From positions 91,577 to 155,576 of the forward strand of contig NZ_VVIP01000094.1 of assembly GCF_009650435.1 (NCBI RefSeq): DNA of 64,000 bases, read 5' to 3'. Made by a program: the position numbers and the translations under genes. Source of the DNA: Foetidibacter luteolus. Its GTDB lineage: Bacteria > Bacteroidota > Bacteroidia > Chitinophagales > Chitinophagaceae. This document shows, in pieces, positions 43,066-51,659 of the stretch (within the stretch, counting starts at the first letter, position 1; every line of letters begins with the position of its first letter). Below the pieces are notes generated by a model that saw only the letters and a list, made by a program, of their open reading frames with translations, was not told the DNA's origin and made no database searches.

Positions 43066-44076
43066 ATGCAGCTTTCAACCAAAATTAAAAAGGCCATACA
43101 GGAACATGACGAAGTTACCCGGGCGCTTAAAAGCAAAAGCCGGGAGCAAAGCTGGGCTCGTTTTACCCGTACTCAGTTTAACCTGGTGGCCAGGGTAATT
43201 AATAAATGTATTACCAAAGAGGTACTGGCCAACAGCGATTATGTAGAACTGCACCTGGTAATTGGCAAACACAACCTGGAAAAGTACATGCATACTTACC
43301 GTTGCAGCCATGTGTACGAGTTTATAAGGTACCTGGGCAATATGGGGGAGTACCGCGTATTTAACTGGGTTAGCGGCAAAACACTGCAAAGCTACTGGAG
43401 CGGCGGCGATGCCAAATACATAAAGGTAAACGCGTTGCTGGCTTTTTTGCAGGTGCCATTTAATGAGTGGGATGTTTGGCTGAAGGACAGTAAAGGCGGC
43501 GAAGTAAACAGCTACCTGGCAAAGCTGCCTGCAGGCTCCGCGGGTTTAACCAGGTCTTCGCTCTCAATAGTAAAGAGTTATTACCTGGGCAACTACTTTT
43601 TGTATTATCAAAAAACCGATGGCAGCAAAAACATTATTAAAACAGCTTTTATTTTAAAGGAAAGTGATAACGGGCAGATTGTTGTAAAATCAGTATCTGA
43701 AGGGCACCGTTACAGCGGCAAGGTAACAGGTATACGCGATGGCTGCCTTTACATAGATTGCCAAAACCTTGATTTTGAAGAGATGGAGCAATACGTTTTT
43801 AATATAGGGCTGGAAACAAAACCGCAGGTATTGTTCGGCGTATCTAATACGGTAAGCGTTAAGAACAGGCAGGCGGTGGCTTTAAAGAATGTGCTGGTAA
43901 AACAAAAAACCAACGACCCTGCTTTTGAAAACATACAGGAAACGGAGATACCCTTTAGCCGCAAATATGCCTCGCCAACGGAAGAAGCGCTGGTAGTAAA
44001 CTATCTTAAACGCCAAACCAACAACATTATAACCACCCAGCCTTGCTGCAACCTGGCAGACCTGGCTGGCATGTAA
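43066..44076 (+). CDS. Protein of unknown function with N-terminal helical and C-terminal beta domain
   Basis: I do not recognise this 336-residue protein. Residues 1-150 are helical and contain SGKTLQSYWSGGDAKYIKVN followed by ALLAFLQVPFNEWDVWL, a pattern resembling helix-turn-helix domains of Bacteroidota regulators. Residues about 165-290 form strands (YYLGNYFLYYQKTDG, TAFILKESDNGQIVV, YSGKVTGIRDGCLYIDCQNL, VLFGVSNTVSV) and look like a ligand- or effector-sensing beta domain. No signal peptide or membrane segment. It stands alone after dprA. A regulator with a sensing domain is my best guess. Confidence 0.7.
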   Translation: MQLSTKIKKAIQEHDEVTRALKSKSREQSWARFTRTQFNLVARVINKCITKEVLANSDYVELHLVIGKHNLEKYMHTYRCSHVYEFIRYLGNMGEYRVFNWVSGKTLQSYWSGGDAKYIKVNALLAFLQVPFNEWDVWLKDSKGGEVNSYLAKLPAGSAGLTRSSLSIVKSYYLGNYFLYYQKTDGSKNIIKTAFILKESDNGQIVVKSVSEGHRYSGKVTGIRDGCLYIDCQNLDFEEMEQYVFNIGLETKPQVLFGVSNTVSVKNRQAVALKNVLVKQKTNDPAFENIQETEIPFSRKYASPTEEALVVNYLKRQTNNIITTQPCCNLADLAGM

Positions 44077-44127
44077 CGGTGTTGGCAAAGAAACATACCA
44101 GGTACGATTTATAAAGTACTTTTTATG

Positions 44128-44158
44128 TTAGATGTTTGATGCGAGATATACGATGTAA
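44128..44158 (+). repeat. Heptanucleotide array after the unknown gene
   Basis: TTAGATG, TTTGATG, CGAGATA, TACGATG follow in strict phase. The unit type (NNNGATG) is the same as in the arrays at 45638 and 59537. Confidence 0.5.
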
Positions 44159-44234
44159 AAAACAGCCATTTAAGAATTACTTGTAACGGACAGTATATTA
44201 TTCTGCTTGCCTGATAAAGTTGTGCAACATTTTT

Positions 44235-44320
44235 TTGGTGACCAACAATACTGCTACTATGAGGCGCCTGTTGTGTCACTCACTTGTACGCCTGGTAATT
44301 CTATTCGGCAACGTGCGGCC
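44235..44320 (+). repeat. Dispersed intergenic repeat R1
   Basis: ATACTGCTACTATGAGGCGC, then CTGTTGTGTCACTCACTTGT and AATTCTATTCGGCAACG. With the heptamers it occupies much of the 305-base gap 44077-44381. Confidence 0.65.
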
Positions 44321-44381
44321 AGGCTGTTTTTGCACAGTTTTATGCAGTATGGAGTATTAGCGAAAAGCATGTTGCAATACT

Positions 44382-45143
44382 TTATTCTTCCCTTAAATGT
44401 TTGCCGGTAAGGTTAATAAAAACATCTTCCAGGTTAGCCTGTTTTACTTCTTTTGGTCTTTCAAAACCGGTAGCCACCAGCTCGTCAATCAACTGGTCTG
44501 GCGTGGCAAGGGCAATAATGTTGCCTGAATCAATAATTGCCACCCGGTCGCAGAGCACTTCAGCTTCATCCATATAGTGCGTTGTAATTATAACGGTAGT
44601 GCCTTTGGAGCGTATGTCCCTTATCAGGTCCCACAGGTTGCGCCTGGCCTGCGGGTCAAGCCCGGTGGTAGGTTCATCCAGGAAAATTATTTTGGGGTGA
44701 TTAATAAGCGTGGTGGCAATGGAAAACCGTTGTTTCTGGCCGCCGCTTAGTTCCTTGAATTTGCTTTTGGCTTTATCTCGCAGGTTAACCGTATCCAGCA
44801 GTTGCAACGGGTTTACTTTCTCATTGTACAAGCCCGCAAATAAATGAATAAGCTCCACCAGTGTAAGGCCGGGATAGTAGCCGGATGCCTGTAGCTGTAC
44901 GCCAATCACTTTTTTTACCTCGTTGGGTGCGGTATCCAGGTTAAAGCCATCTACCCATACTTCGCCGCTTGTTTTGCTGCGCAGCGTTTCAATTATTTCC
45001 AGCGTGGTAGATTTTCCTGCGCCGTTAGGGCCCAGCAGACCAAATATTTCGCCTTCCTGCACATCGAAGCTTATGCCTTTAACTGCTTCAAAATCTCCAT
45101 ATTTTTTACGAAGGTTTTTTACGGAAATAATTGTTTGCGCCAT
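44382..45143 (-). CDS. ABC transporter ATP-binding protein without an adjacent permease
   Basis: The 253-residue protein is the ATPase of a DrrA/Nod-type exporter. Walker A is GPNGAGKSTTLEII, the signature LSGGQKQRFSIATTL, Walker B IIFLDEPTTGLDPQARR and the H-loop TTHYMDEAE. The C-terminus (QANLEDVFINLTGKHLREE) is the DrrA-type end. Such ATPases normally sit beside a permease gene, but none follows here; the neighbour upstream is an acetyltransferase and downstream is repeat DNA. The permease must be elsewhere. Confidence 0.95.
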   Translation of the reverse strand: MAQTIISVKNLRKKYGDFEAVKGISFDVQEGEIFGLLGPNGAGKSTTLEIIETLRSKTSGEVWVDGFNLDTAPNEVKKVIGVQLQASGYYPGLTLVELIHLFAGLYNEKVNPLQLLDTVNLRDKAKSKFKELSGGQKQRFSIATTLINHPKIIFLDEPTTGLDPQARRNLWDLIRDIRSKGTTVIITTHYMDEAEVLCDRVAIIDSGNIIALATPDQLIDELVATGFERPKEVKQANLEDVFINLTGKHLREE

Positions 45144-45152
45144 AGTATTTGC

Positions 45153-45614
45153 TTAGGGGCGTAAAGATAGTTCCATTTTAATATCGGCCGTTTCAAAAGG
45201 AGAGCCGGTAACAGGCACATACGTAAACCCGTATTTTTCATACAGCTTTAAGGCCGCCTTTAACTGGCTGTTGGAGTACAGGATAATTTTTACCGCGCCA
45301 ACATTTTTTGCGGCTTCCAGGCATTTTTCCAGCAACAACTTGCTGATGCCTTTGCCATGGTGGGCAGGCCCCACAGCCATTTTAGCCAGTTCGTAAATAC
45401 CAGCGTGCTCATTAATAAGGGCCGCGGAGCCAACAATTTCGCCATTCAGTTGTGCCAGGTAAATAAAGCCGCCGGTATCAAGAATAGTGGCCACAGGGTT
45501 ATCAAGCACGGCAAGGTCTGCCGGCTCGGTTAAATTATATTGGTCAAGCCAGTACAGGTTAAGGCTTTTAAATACCGCGGCATGTTGGGGCTGGAAAGGA
45601 ATGATGGTAACCAT
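45153..45614 (-). CDS. GNAT-family N-acetyltransferase
   Basis: The protein (153 residues from ATG 45614, MVTIIPFQPQHAAVFKSL) has the acetyl-CoA motif A as GPAHHGKGISKLLLEKCLEAA, preceded by the EIVGSAALI strand. An upstream ATG at 45635 adds seven residues of unlikely sequence and overlaps a heptamer array. Substrate unknown. It is nine bases from the ABC ATPase gene on the same strand, so the two are probably one transcript. Confidence 0.92.
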   Translation of the reverse strand: MVTIIPFQPQHAAVFKSLNLYWLDQYNLTEPADLAVLDNPVATILDTGGFIYLAQLNGEIVGSAALINEHAGIYELAKMAVGPAHHGKGISKLLLEKCLEAAKNVGAVKIILYSNSQLKAALKLYEKYGFTYVPVTGSPFETADIKMELSLRP

Positions 45615-45637
45615 TGGGTAAAAATAAAACAACATGC

Positions 45638-45665
45638 GAGAATGTAAGATGTTGGATGTAGTGGC
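45638..45665 (+). repeat. Short heptanucleotide array
   Basis: GAGAATG, TAAGATG, TTGGATG and TAGTGGC read in strict phase just upstream of the acetyltransferase start (minus strand). Confidence 0.5.
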
Positions 45666-45872
45666 AGCGTTAGAGCAAGTGGGAGTGGTAAATGGCGGGT
45701 GTGAGAGGAGGCCGGTTGATAATTTTGTACTTGAATTCGTGAGTACTTCCTAATATAGCTTCATCCAACCGCGATTATGACGCAGCACAAACAAAACTGC
45801 ATTACCATTCGCAAAAGGTTTTTCAACTGAACCGTAAGAAGTATTTTGCAGGCGGTTTAAAAATTTAATCAT

Positions 45873-46118
45873 ATGGACCAAGATCAATCTATACCGTTAA
45901 GCTTTACGCATGAGGGCGTGGAATATACAGGCTGGGCAACAGCATCCAGGAAAGCAGGCGAGGATGGTTTTCCAAAATCTTTTCGGGTTGTGTTGAATAA
46001 GGTTTTTTTTGGCAACCTGAGCGCAAATGAATCTTCCTGGACAAATGACGAGCAGCGGCCTGAAGGGCTTACCGAAACAGTGGGAAAGATTCTTAGCAGC
46101 AAGAGGAAGAAAATTTAG
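45873..46118 (+). CDS. Small hypothetical protein
   Basis: I do not recognise this 81-residue protein. MDQDQSIPLSFTHEGVEYTG, then GFPKSFRVVLNKVFFGNLSA and a basic end (KILSSKRKKI) give a small beta-rich, soluble protein without signal peptide. ATG start and coding-like codon use make it a real gene more likely than not. It lies upstream of the heme oxygenase gene, 73 bases apart on the same strand. Confidence 0.6.
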   Translation: MDQDQSIPLSFTHEGVEYTGWATASRKAGEDGFPKSFRVVLNKVFFGNLSANESSWTNDEQRPEGLTETVGKILSSKRKKI

Positions 46119-46191
46119 AAGAAACGCTGATGCCAAACAATTGAGCCCAATTGTTGCAGTATTGCCGCCATGATCACTAAAACATAGTTGC

Positions 46192-46782
46192 ATGTTATCA
46201 GCAAGGTTAAAGGAAGAAACAAAAGCAGCACACCAATCTCTTGAAAAAGCGATGGTTGTTTATATTAGAAAGGTGCAAACGGAGGAGCAGTATGTACGTT
46301 TACTGCAATTGTTTTATGGCTTTTACCGCCCGCTGGAAGAAAGGATAGCAAGATATGTTGATGACAGTATAATGCCGGAGTTTAACTCAAGGGCAAAAAC
46401 AGGGCGGCTATTGAATGATATGGACAATGGGGCGGCAGATGATAATATACTTGCTGTTGATTTGCCGGTAATTGAATCCCTGGCTGCTGCGCTTGGCGCC
46501 ATGTACGTACTGGAAGGCTCAACCCTTGGTGGTGAGTATATTGCCAAAATGCTGGCTTCACAATCGGGTATTAAAGATAGCAGGCTTAGTTTTTTTAACA
46601 GCTACGGTAATAAACGAATGGAGATGTGGGCAGGTTTTATTGAAACGATAAATAGTTATGGTAATGACAGCAATATTTCCCGGCAGGTTGTTGATAGCGC
46701 CTCACAAACCTTCCTGAAATTTAAAAGCTGGTTAATTGCTTTTTATACACCTGTGGAGGCGGCAGTATTGCCGTTTAGATGA
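46192..46782 (+). CDS. Biliverdin-producing heme oxygenase
   Basis: Heme oxygenase opens heme to biliverdin, the chromophore of bacteriophytochromes. The 196-residue protein has the proximal heme histidine H14 in KEETKAAHQSLEK and a GLY-rich distal region in AALGAMYVLEGSTLGGEYIA, both family features. The bacteriophytochrome kinase lies 800 bases away on the opposite strand, so the two probably work together. Its 3' end overlaps the 3' end of a convergent receiver gene by 40 bases. Confidence 0.93.
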   Translation: MLSARLKEETKAAHQSLEKAMVVYIRKVQTEEQYVRLLQLFYGFYRPLEERIARYVDDSIMPEFNSRAKTGRLLNDMDNGAADDNILAVDLPVIESLAAALGAMYVLEGSTLGGEYIAKMLASQSGIKDSRLSFFNSYGNKRMEMWAGFIETINSYGNDSNISRQVVDSASQTFLKFKSWLIAFYTPVEAAVLPFR

Positions 46783-47126
46783 GCGTGAATGTAATCACGT
46801 ATTTCCTTAATGCCCGACGGCTTACGTATAAAGCCTGCCGCGTTAATGGAGTTGGCAATATGTTCTATCTGCTCATGTGCGGAGTGAATAATAACAGGCA
46901 CTTGTTTAAAAGGCTCTTTCTGCCGAAAGGCGTTAATAACATCCCGGCTGGTAACATCGCCAATAAAGTGATCCACAAGAATTAAATCGGGCTTGTAACT
47001 AATGTTTTCCTCAAGTAACCTTGCAGGGTCCATTTCAGTAATTACTTCGTAATGCTTATTCAACACTCTTGTAAGCAACTCAAGTGTTTCGGGGTCATCA
47101 TCCAATATCATTATTGTCTTAAGCAT
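46743..47126 (-). CDS. Single-domain response regulator
   Basis: Starting at ATG 47126 (MLKTIMILDDDPE) the protein has 127 residues; an upstream in-frame ATG at 47156 adds ten residues that do not fit a receiver. The acidic pocket is DDD at 9-11, the phosphorylation site D52 in LILVDHFIGD, and a lysine in GFIRKPSGIKE completes the active site. It lies downstream of another receiver and the phytochrome kinase in the same direction, 33 bases after the former. The last 40 bases overlap the heme oxygenase coding end. Confidence 0.88.
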   Translation of the reverse strand: MLKTIMILDDDPETLELLTRVLNKHYEVITEMDPARLLEENISYKPDLILVDHFIGDVTSRDVINAFRQKEPFKQVPVIIHSAHEQIEHIANSINAAGFIRKPSGIKEIRDYIHAHLNGNTAASTGV

Positions 47127-47159
47127 AATAATTCGTCTCCAACGGCTGATTGGCATTAA

Positions 47160-47567
47160 TCAGGCAACATTGTGTTTTAGCCAGAAGTTAAATGTATCCT
47201 GCAAAACAAGATGCATGTTTTTAAGATTGTCTGGTTTTACCAGGTAGGCATTGGCCCCGTATTCGTAAGATTTTTTTATATCCTGCTCATCTTCTGAAGA
47301 AGTGAACATGATTACCGGGATTGTCTTAAATTCTGAGCGGGACCTGATGTACTGTAAAGTTTCAAAGCCATTCATGCCGGGCAGGTTAATATCCAGCAGT
47401 ATAATTTCGGGCTTTAACTGGTGCTGCTCACTCTCCGCTGTGGTTTGTACCAGCGAGTCGCCGCTTTCAAAAGTATGCAGCGCATAATCCCCCAGTTTGT
47501 TAATGATGCGTTTGAAAAAAACTACCGCATCAGGGTTGTCTTCAATATAAAGCACATTTCTGGGCAT
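47160..47567 (-). CDS. Response regulator of the phytochrome (Rcp1-like) type
   Basis: The 135-residue receiver has VLYIEDNPDAV at its start, D59 in IILLDINLPGMNGFETL and the switch lysine in YLVKPDNLK. This resembles Rcp1-like receivers that serve phytochrome kinases. Its start lies one base after the phytochrome gene's stop region, so the kinase and receiver are coupled. Confidence 0.93.
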   Translation of the reverse strand: MPRNVLYIEDNPDAVVFFKRIINKLGDYALHTFESGDSLVQTTAESEQHQLKPEIILLDINLPGMNGFETLQYIRSRSEFKTIPVIMFTSSEDEQDIKKSYEYGANAYLVKPDNLKNMHLVLQDTFNFWLKHNVA

Positions 47568-47568
47568 A

Positions 47569-49806
47569 TCACCTCGTATCTTTTGGTAGAGTTAAATAAA
47601 ATTTCGTGCCATTATTCAGTATGCTTTCTACCCATATTTTCCCGCCGTGGTTTTCTACAATTCTTTTAACAATGGCCAGTCCCACACCAGTACCGTCAAT
47701 ATTCTTTACATTATCCAACCTGCGGAACAATTCAAATATACGGGGTGCATATTTCATGTCCAACCCTATTCCGTTATCCGATACTGTGTAGAGAATATAT
47801 CCATCTTCAGTTAACTGTGAGGAAATTTCCACCACAGGCGGCTGGCTGTTAACAGAATATTTAACCGCATTGCTCACCAGGTTCTGAAACAACTGCATTA
47901 TCATTGTTTCATCACCATATACATCCAGTGTTTTACCAACATTTATTTCAACGCTGCTGTTAGGTATGGATGCTTTTACTTCCTGCACTATCTCGTTTAT
48001 CATGGCTTCCATATTAATCTTTTTAAAGCTTATGCCGGTGCGGCCAACTTTACTATAGTGCAGAACATCCCGTATCAACTGCGTCATTTTATCCGTTCCC
48101 TTAATAACTTTCTGCATCAGTTCGGCCGCTTCTTCCGGCATTTGCGTGCCATAGTCTTCCAGTATAATTTCAGAATAGTTTTTAATGGAAGATAACGGCG
48201 TACGCAAATCGTGAGAAATGGTATAAGTAAACGTGTCCAGCTCTTCATACGCCAGGCGCAGCCTGTCGTTTAACTTTCTTATTTCGGTGGATTTTTTATT
48301 AAGCACCTGTATGGTATCTTCCCTCAATTTCATGGCTGCACCAATTTCGGCGTTGCTCCATTCTTCGGAAGTGTTCTTTACTTCCGCAGTCCATTTTTCA
48401 AAACTTTTGCGGGGCGATAACCGTTCAGTTCCATCTTCCACTTTAATCATCGCCTTTTCAGGGTTGCCGGCCCAATCAACTGTTTTTATCAGTTCAGGTT
48501 TAAACCACATGATGTACTCATTCATACCAGCGGAAAGCTCAGCCGCCATCACGCCACTGGCTTCGGCTGCACTGCTGCCGGCAGCGCTGAAACCGGCGGC
48601 AATATGGTTGGTTTCATATATGCCGGACGATACCTGCTGAGATTTTAACCAGCCAGCTATATTTTTTACCTGGTCTTCTGCAGGTGTTGTGCCCAGCAGG
48701 TACATTTTATTCTCAAAAAACAAGGCTGCCCCCGTTGCTGCATTCATGTTAAGAAGGGTGGTTTTGCGCCCTGTAAGCCCTTCCGCCACATTAAGGTCTT
48801 CAGACATTTGTTCGTGCAGTTTTTGGCCTGCTGCCTGGTAACGGTTGTTTTCTTCCCGCAGGTCTTCTTCCTGCCTGAACTCCAGCGCGGCTGAAAACAA
48901 CTGGCCTATAAACCGGCAGGCAGTGCGGCTGTTAAAATCAATAAACCTCGGGCTGTAGTTGTGGCAGGCAATAAGCCCCCACAGCTCATTTTTATAAATA
49001 AGCGAAATGCTGAAGCTGGCATCCACACCCATATTCTTAAGGTATTCAATATGTATGGGGGAAACCGCCCGCAGTATGCTGTGGGTAAGGTCCAGCGGTT
49101 TTACTGATTCGTCGTCTAAACCTACCAATGCAGATGGAGCGGCATGTACGTCTGCGATAATTCTAACCAGGTTGATTTTGTAAAGCTCACGGGCCTGCAC
49201 GGGTATATCGCTGGCAGGGTAGTGCAGGTGTAAAAAAGGTTCAATGTGTTCATTCCGGGCTTCTGCTACAACTTCGCCGTGCTGGTCTTTATGAAACTTG
49301 TAGATCATAACCCTGTCGTAACCGGTTATTTCTTTAACAAGCACGGCCACGTTTTGCAACAGTTGTTGCATAGAGCCGGCAGATTGTATTTTGCCCAGCG
49401 CGGTGGTCATGATTTTTTGCAGGGTTATGTAGCTGCCGGTGGCTGCCTGCTCTTCAAATTCAATAATTACATGGCCGTTGTGGCTATGAAAAACGGTATC
49501 GAAAAAGCGGTTGTGCAGGTGCAGTTTTACCGGGTTTTGCGCTTCAAAATTATTGTTGCGCAAGCCAACGTTCAGTATTTCGTTTATCTGTAATGCCGTA
49601 TCACCCGTAAAAATCTCTCCGGGTTTTTTGCCCAGCACCTGGGCCGGCTGCAGCCCCAGGTAGGCGGAAATATTTTGACTGACTTTTTCAATAATATAAG
49701 ATTCCGGATGCAGGGCCATCAAAAAACCATGGGGTTGAATAAGCCCCGGAATATGTATCGGTTCTTTGTCGCAATTGGTAAGGTTAACCTGGAAAGTGTT
49801 GTTCAT
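47569..49806 (-). CDS. bphP: Bacteriophytochrome sensor histidine kinase
   Basis: A light-sensing kinase that binds biliverdin. The 745-residue protein has C12 in NLTNCDKEPIHIPG, the biliverdin-attaching cysteine of bacteriophytochromes. Domains in order: PAS (about 15-110), GAF (130-300, with HYPASDIPVQARELY), PHY (about 320-490, with PRKSFEKW of the tongue), coiled coil, and a kinase core with H532 in YTISHDLRTPL and the ATP site DNGIGLDMKYAPRIFELF and GTGVGLAIVKRI. It is followed by two receiver genes; heme oxygenase lies beyond them on the opposite strand. It responds to red or far-red light by family. Confidence 0.96.
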   Translation of the reverse strand: MNNTFQVNLTNCDKEPIHIPGLIQPHGFLMALHPESYIIEKVSQNISAYLGLQPAQVLGKKPGEIFTGDTALQINEILNVGLRNNNFEAQNPVKLHLHNRFFDTVFHSHNGHVIIEFEEQAATGSYITLQKIMTTALGKIQSAGSMQQLLQNVAVLVKEITGYDRVMIYKFHKDQHGEVVAEARNEHIEPFLHLHYPASDIPVQARELYKINLVRIIADVHAAPSALVGLDDESVKPLDLTHSILRAVSPIHIEYLKNMGVDASFSISLIYKNELWGLIACHNYSPRFIDFNSRTACRFIGQLFSAALEFRQEEDLREENNRYQAAGQKLHEQMSEDLNVAEGLTGRKTTLLNMNAATGAALFFENKMYLLGTTPAEDQVKNIAGWLKSQQVSSGIYETNHIAAGFSAAGSSAAEASGVMAAELSAGMNEYIMWFKPELIKTVDWAGNPEKAMIKVEDGTERLSPRKSFEKWTAEVKNTSEEWSNAEIGAAMKLREDTIQVLNKKSTEIRKLNDRLRLAYEELDTFTYTISHDLRTPLSSIKNYSEIILEDYGTQMPEEAAELMQKVIKGTDKMTQLIRDVLHYSKVGRTGISFKKINMEAMINEIVQEVKASIPNSSVEINVGKTLDVYGDETMIMQLFQNLVSNAVKYSVNSQPPVVEISSQLTEDGYILYTVSDNGIGLDMKYAPRIFELFRRLDNVKNIDGTGVGLAIVKRIVENHGGKIWVESILNNGTKFYLTLPKDTR

Positions 49807-49959
49807 GATTGGCTGCTATTAGTTAAATGGCTACCGCAGATTCTGCAAATAACGGGCTAAAATAAAAAAGGATGCTGATTATAGGCCATGGCCTCATTTG
49901 CATCCGGTTTCATTTGCTGAATTAAACACTACCGTTTGCTCAATGCTACCCTGCGGGCA

Positions 49960-50075
49960 AAGCCCAATAGCAATCCCGCCGCCCAATGGCTGCCGGATTG
50001 AAACGGAAACCCCGCTGAGGGTTTGTGCGGATGGTATTGCGGCGGAGTTGCAGTGAAAAGCCGGAACTGCTGTTG
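49960..50075 (-). repeat. Divergent repeat R3 upstream of the phytochrome gene
   Basis: GGATTGAAACGGAAACCCCG and GGAGTTGCAGTGAAAAGCCG are the two ends. It lies in the 363-base gap 49807-50169, which shows no gene. A phytochrome promoter must lie in the first part of this gap, but I saw no convincing box. Confidence 0.5.
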
Positions 50076-50169
50076 CAAAATTTTCCTGCCGGTGAAAGCC
50101 CCAAAAACCTCGCCTGGAAACATGCCCATTGAGTGCAGGTATAAGCATCAGCCCAATGTATCCCGTGTA

Positions 50170-51390
50170 CTAACTTTTCATGGATTGTTCAAACAGTTTT
50201 CGGCGTTCTTCTATTTCTGTTGCTTTGTTAATGGTTGGCTGTATTATACTGTCTTGCAATGCTGCTAACAAGGTTGCGGTATCCTTATACCTATAAGGCG
50301 GTAACACGGAAAAAAAACCGGCAAAGTCTATAAACATGGAATACTCAAACTGTTTATCAAGTATAATGGGCTGTACGGGCAGCGAGGGCAGGGCGGGTAC
50401 AATCGCTTTCAGCTCCTGGGGAATACTTTTGGCATCTGTAATATCAGCTATCACAAATTTGGCGAGGTGGGCCAGGGTAGAAACAGTTTCGGTAAGATCC
50501 CTGCCGGCGGGCTTTTCAAAATCAAACAGCATGGGCAGGTAACCACGATTTCTTAATTCTGTTCTCAGTGCGTCAAGCACTTCTTTTCTTTCTGCGGTAA
50601 ACCTGCCCAGTATCAACACTCCTTTTTTGGTTATGGTGTCTATTACACTCTTTATTTTGGCATTGTTTAAAAACAGGTAAACCAATTGCGCAATTTCAAT
50701 ACTGTCAACGCTTACCTCAGGTTGGTCGCCTGGGGTTACAATAAGGTCGCGGCTAAGTTTTGCATTCGCAGGCGGCGTAATATCCCATGCAGAAACGCCA
50801 TATACCCTGCATCCACAAATGTTTGCGCCCTGCAGGTTGGCGTTTACAAGATTGGCATTGGTAAGGTTGCTGCCGCTTAAATCTGCATCGAAAAAATTGG
50901 CGCCTTGTAAGTTAGCGTTGCTAAAATCTGCGTTTTGCAGTTTAGCGCCGGAAAAATCGGCGCCACGGCAATCCGTTTCCATCATGCGGGCATTCTGTAA
51001 CACCGCATTCCTGAAGCTGGCGCCCTGCAGCCTGCAGCCTTTCATTGAAATCCACCCGCGGCCGTCCTCTGCGTCAAACAGGGCATCATCAAAATTGGCG
51101 CCCCTAAAGTCTGCATAGCCTATGCATAGGTTACTGTAATAAATGCTCTTAAGGTTTATGGCCCTGGCGGTTAGCGCCCTTATGTAGCCGCCTTTGGTCC
51201 ATGCGCCTTTTTTTGACCCTGTGGACAGGTTGTATGCCTGTAATTGCCTTTTAAGTTTATACGCTTCCCAGTCATGCAGCGCCGTTTCGCGGTCATTGCT
51301 GCGCATGGGCGAGTCTGCGAGCTTTTTAAACTCTTCCAGGTCAGTGGCATTGCCGCTGAATTTCGGTGTCAGCGTTTGCGGTATTGTCAT
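50170..51390 (-). CDS. Pentapeptide-repeat protein with C-terminal Rossmann/TIR-like domain
   Basis: Starting at ATG 51390 (MTIPQTLTPKFSG; an upstream in-frame ATG at 51438 is less likely) the protein has 406 residues. From about 75 to 210 it carries A(D/N)LxxAx pentapeptides (FSGAKLQNADFSNANLQGAN and more), a right-handed square beta-helix. After a linker, GVLILGRFTAERKEVLDALR, YLPMLFDFEKPAGRDLTETV and AKFVIADITDAKSIPQEL form an alpha/beta domain in the Rossmann/TIR-like class (about 255-385). I recall such fusions as conserved but uncharacterised. No signal peptide: cytosolic. It is divergent from corA. Confidence 0.85.
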   Translation of the reverse strand: MTIPQTLTPKFSGNATDLEEFKKLADSPMRSNDRETALHDWEAYKLKRQLQAYNLSTGSKKGAWTKGGYIRALTARAINLKSIYYSNLCIGYADFRGANFDDALFDAEDGRGWISMKGCRLQGASFRNAVLQNARMMETDCRGADFSGAKLQNADFSNANLQGANFFDADLSGSNLTNANLVNANLQGANICGCRVYGVSAWDITPPANAKLSRDLIVTPGDQPEVSVDSIEIAQLVYLFLNNAKIKSVIDTITKKGVLILGRFTAERKEVLDALRTELRNRGYLPMLFDFEKPAGRDLTETVSTLAHLAKFVIADITDAKSIPQELKAIVPALPSLPVQPIILDKQFEYSMFIDFAGFFSVLPPYRYKDTATLLAALQDSIIQPTINKATEIEERRKLFEQSMKS

Positions 51391-51659
51391 TGTACAAGGT
51401 ATTGGCCGAAAATTAGCAATTGTAAACCGGCTTTGCAAACGGCGGCTTATCTTAAAAGCATCATGCCATGTTCTTCTGCCCAGATACGATATTAGTTTTT
51501 ACCGGCAGGCACTGCACCCCAACGGTGGCGAAGTAATTAATGGATAGCGGCCCCTAAAATAATATGCGGAGTGCTAATATTTATTTCAACACAATTTTAA
51601 AATGAATACTTTTAATAATATCTTATCCTTTTGTAACCCATTAGTAAAGGAGGTGCATT

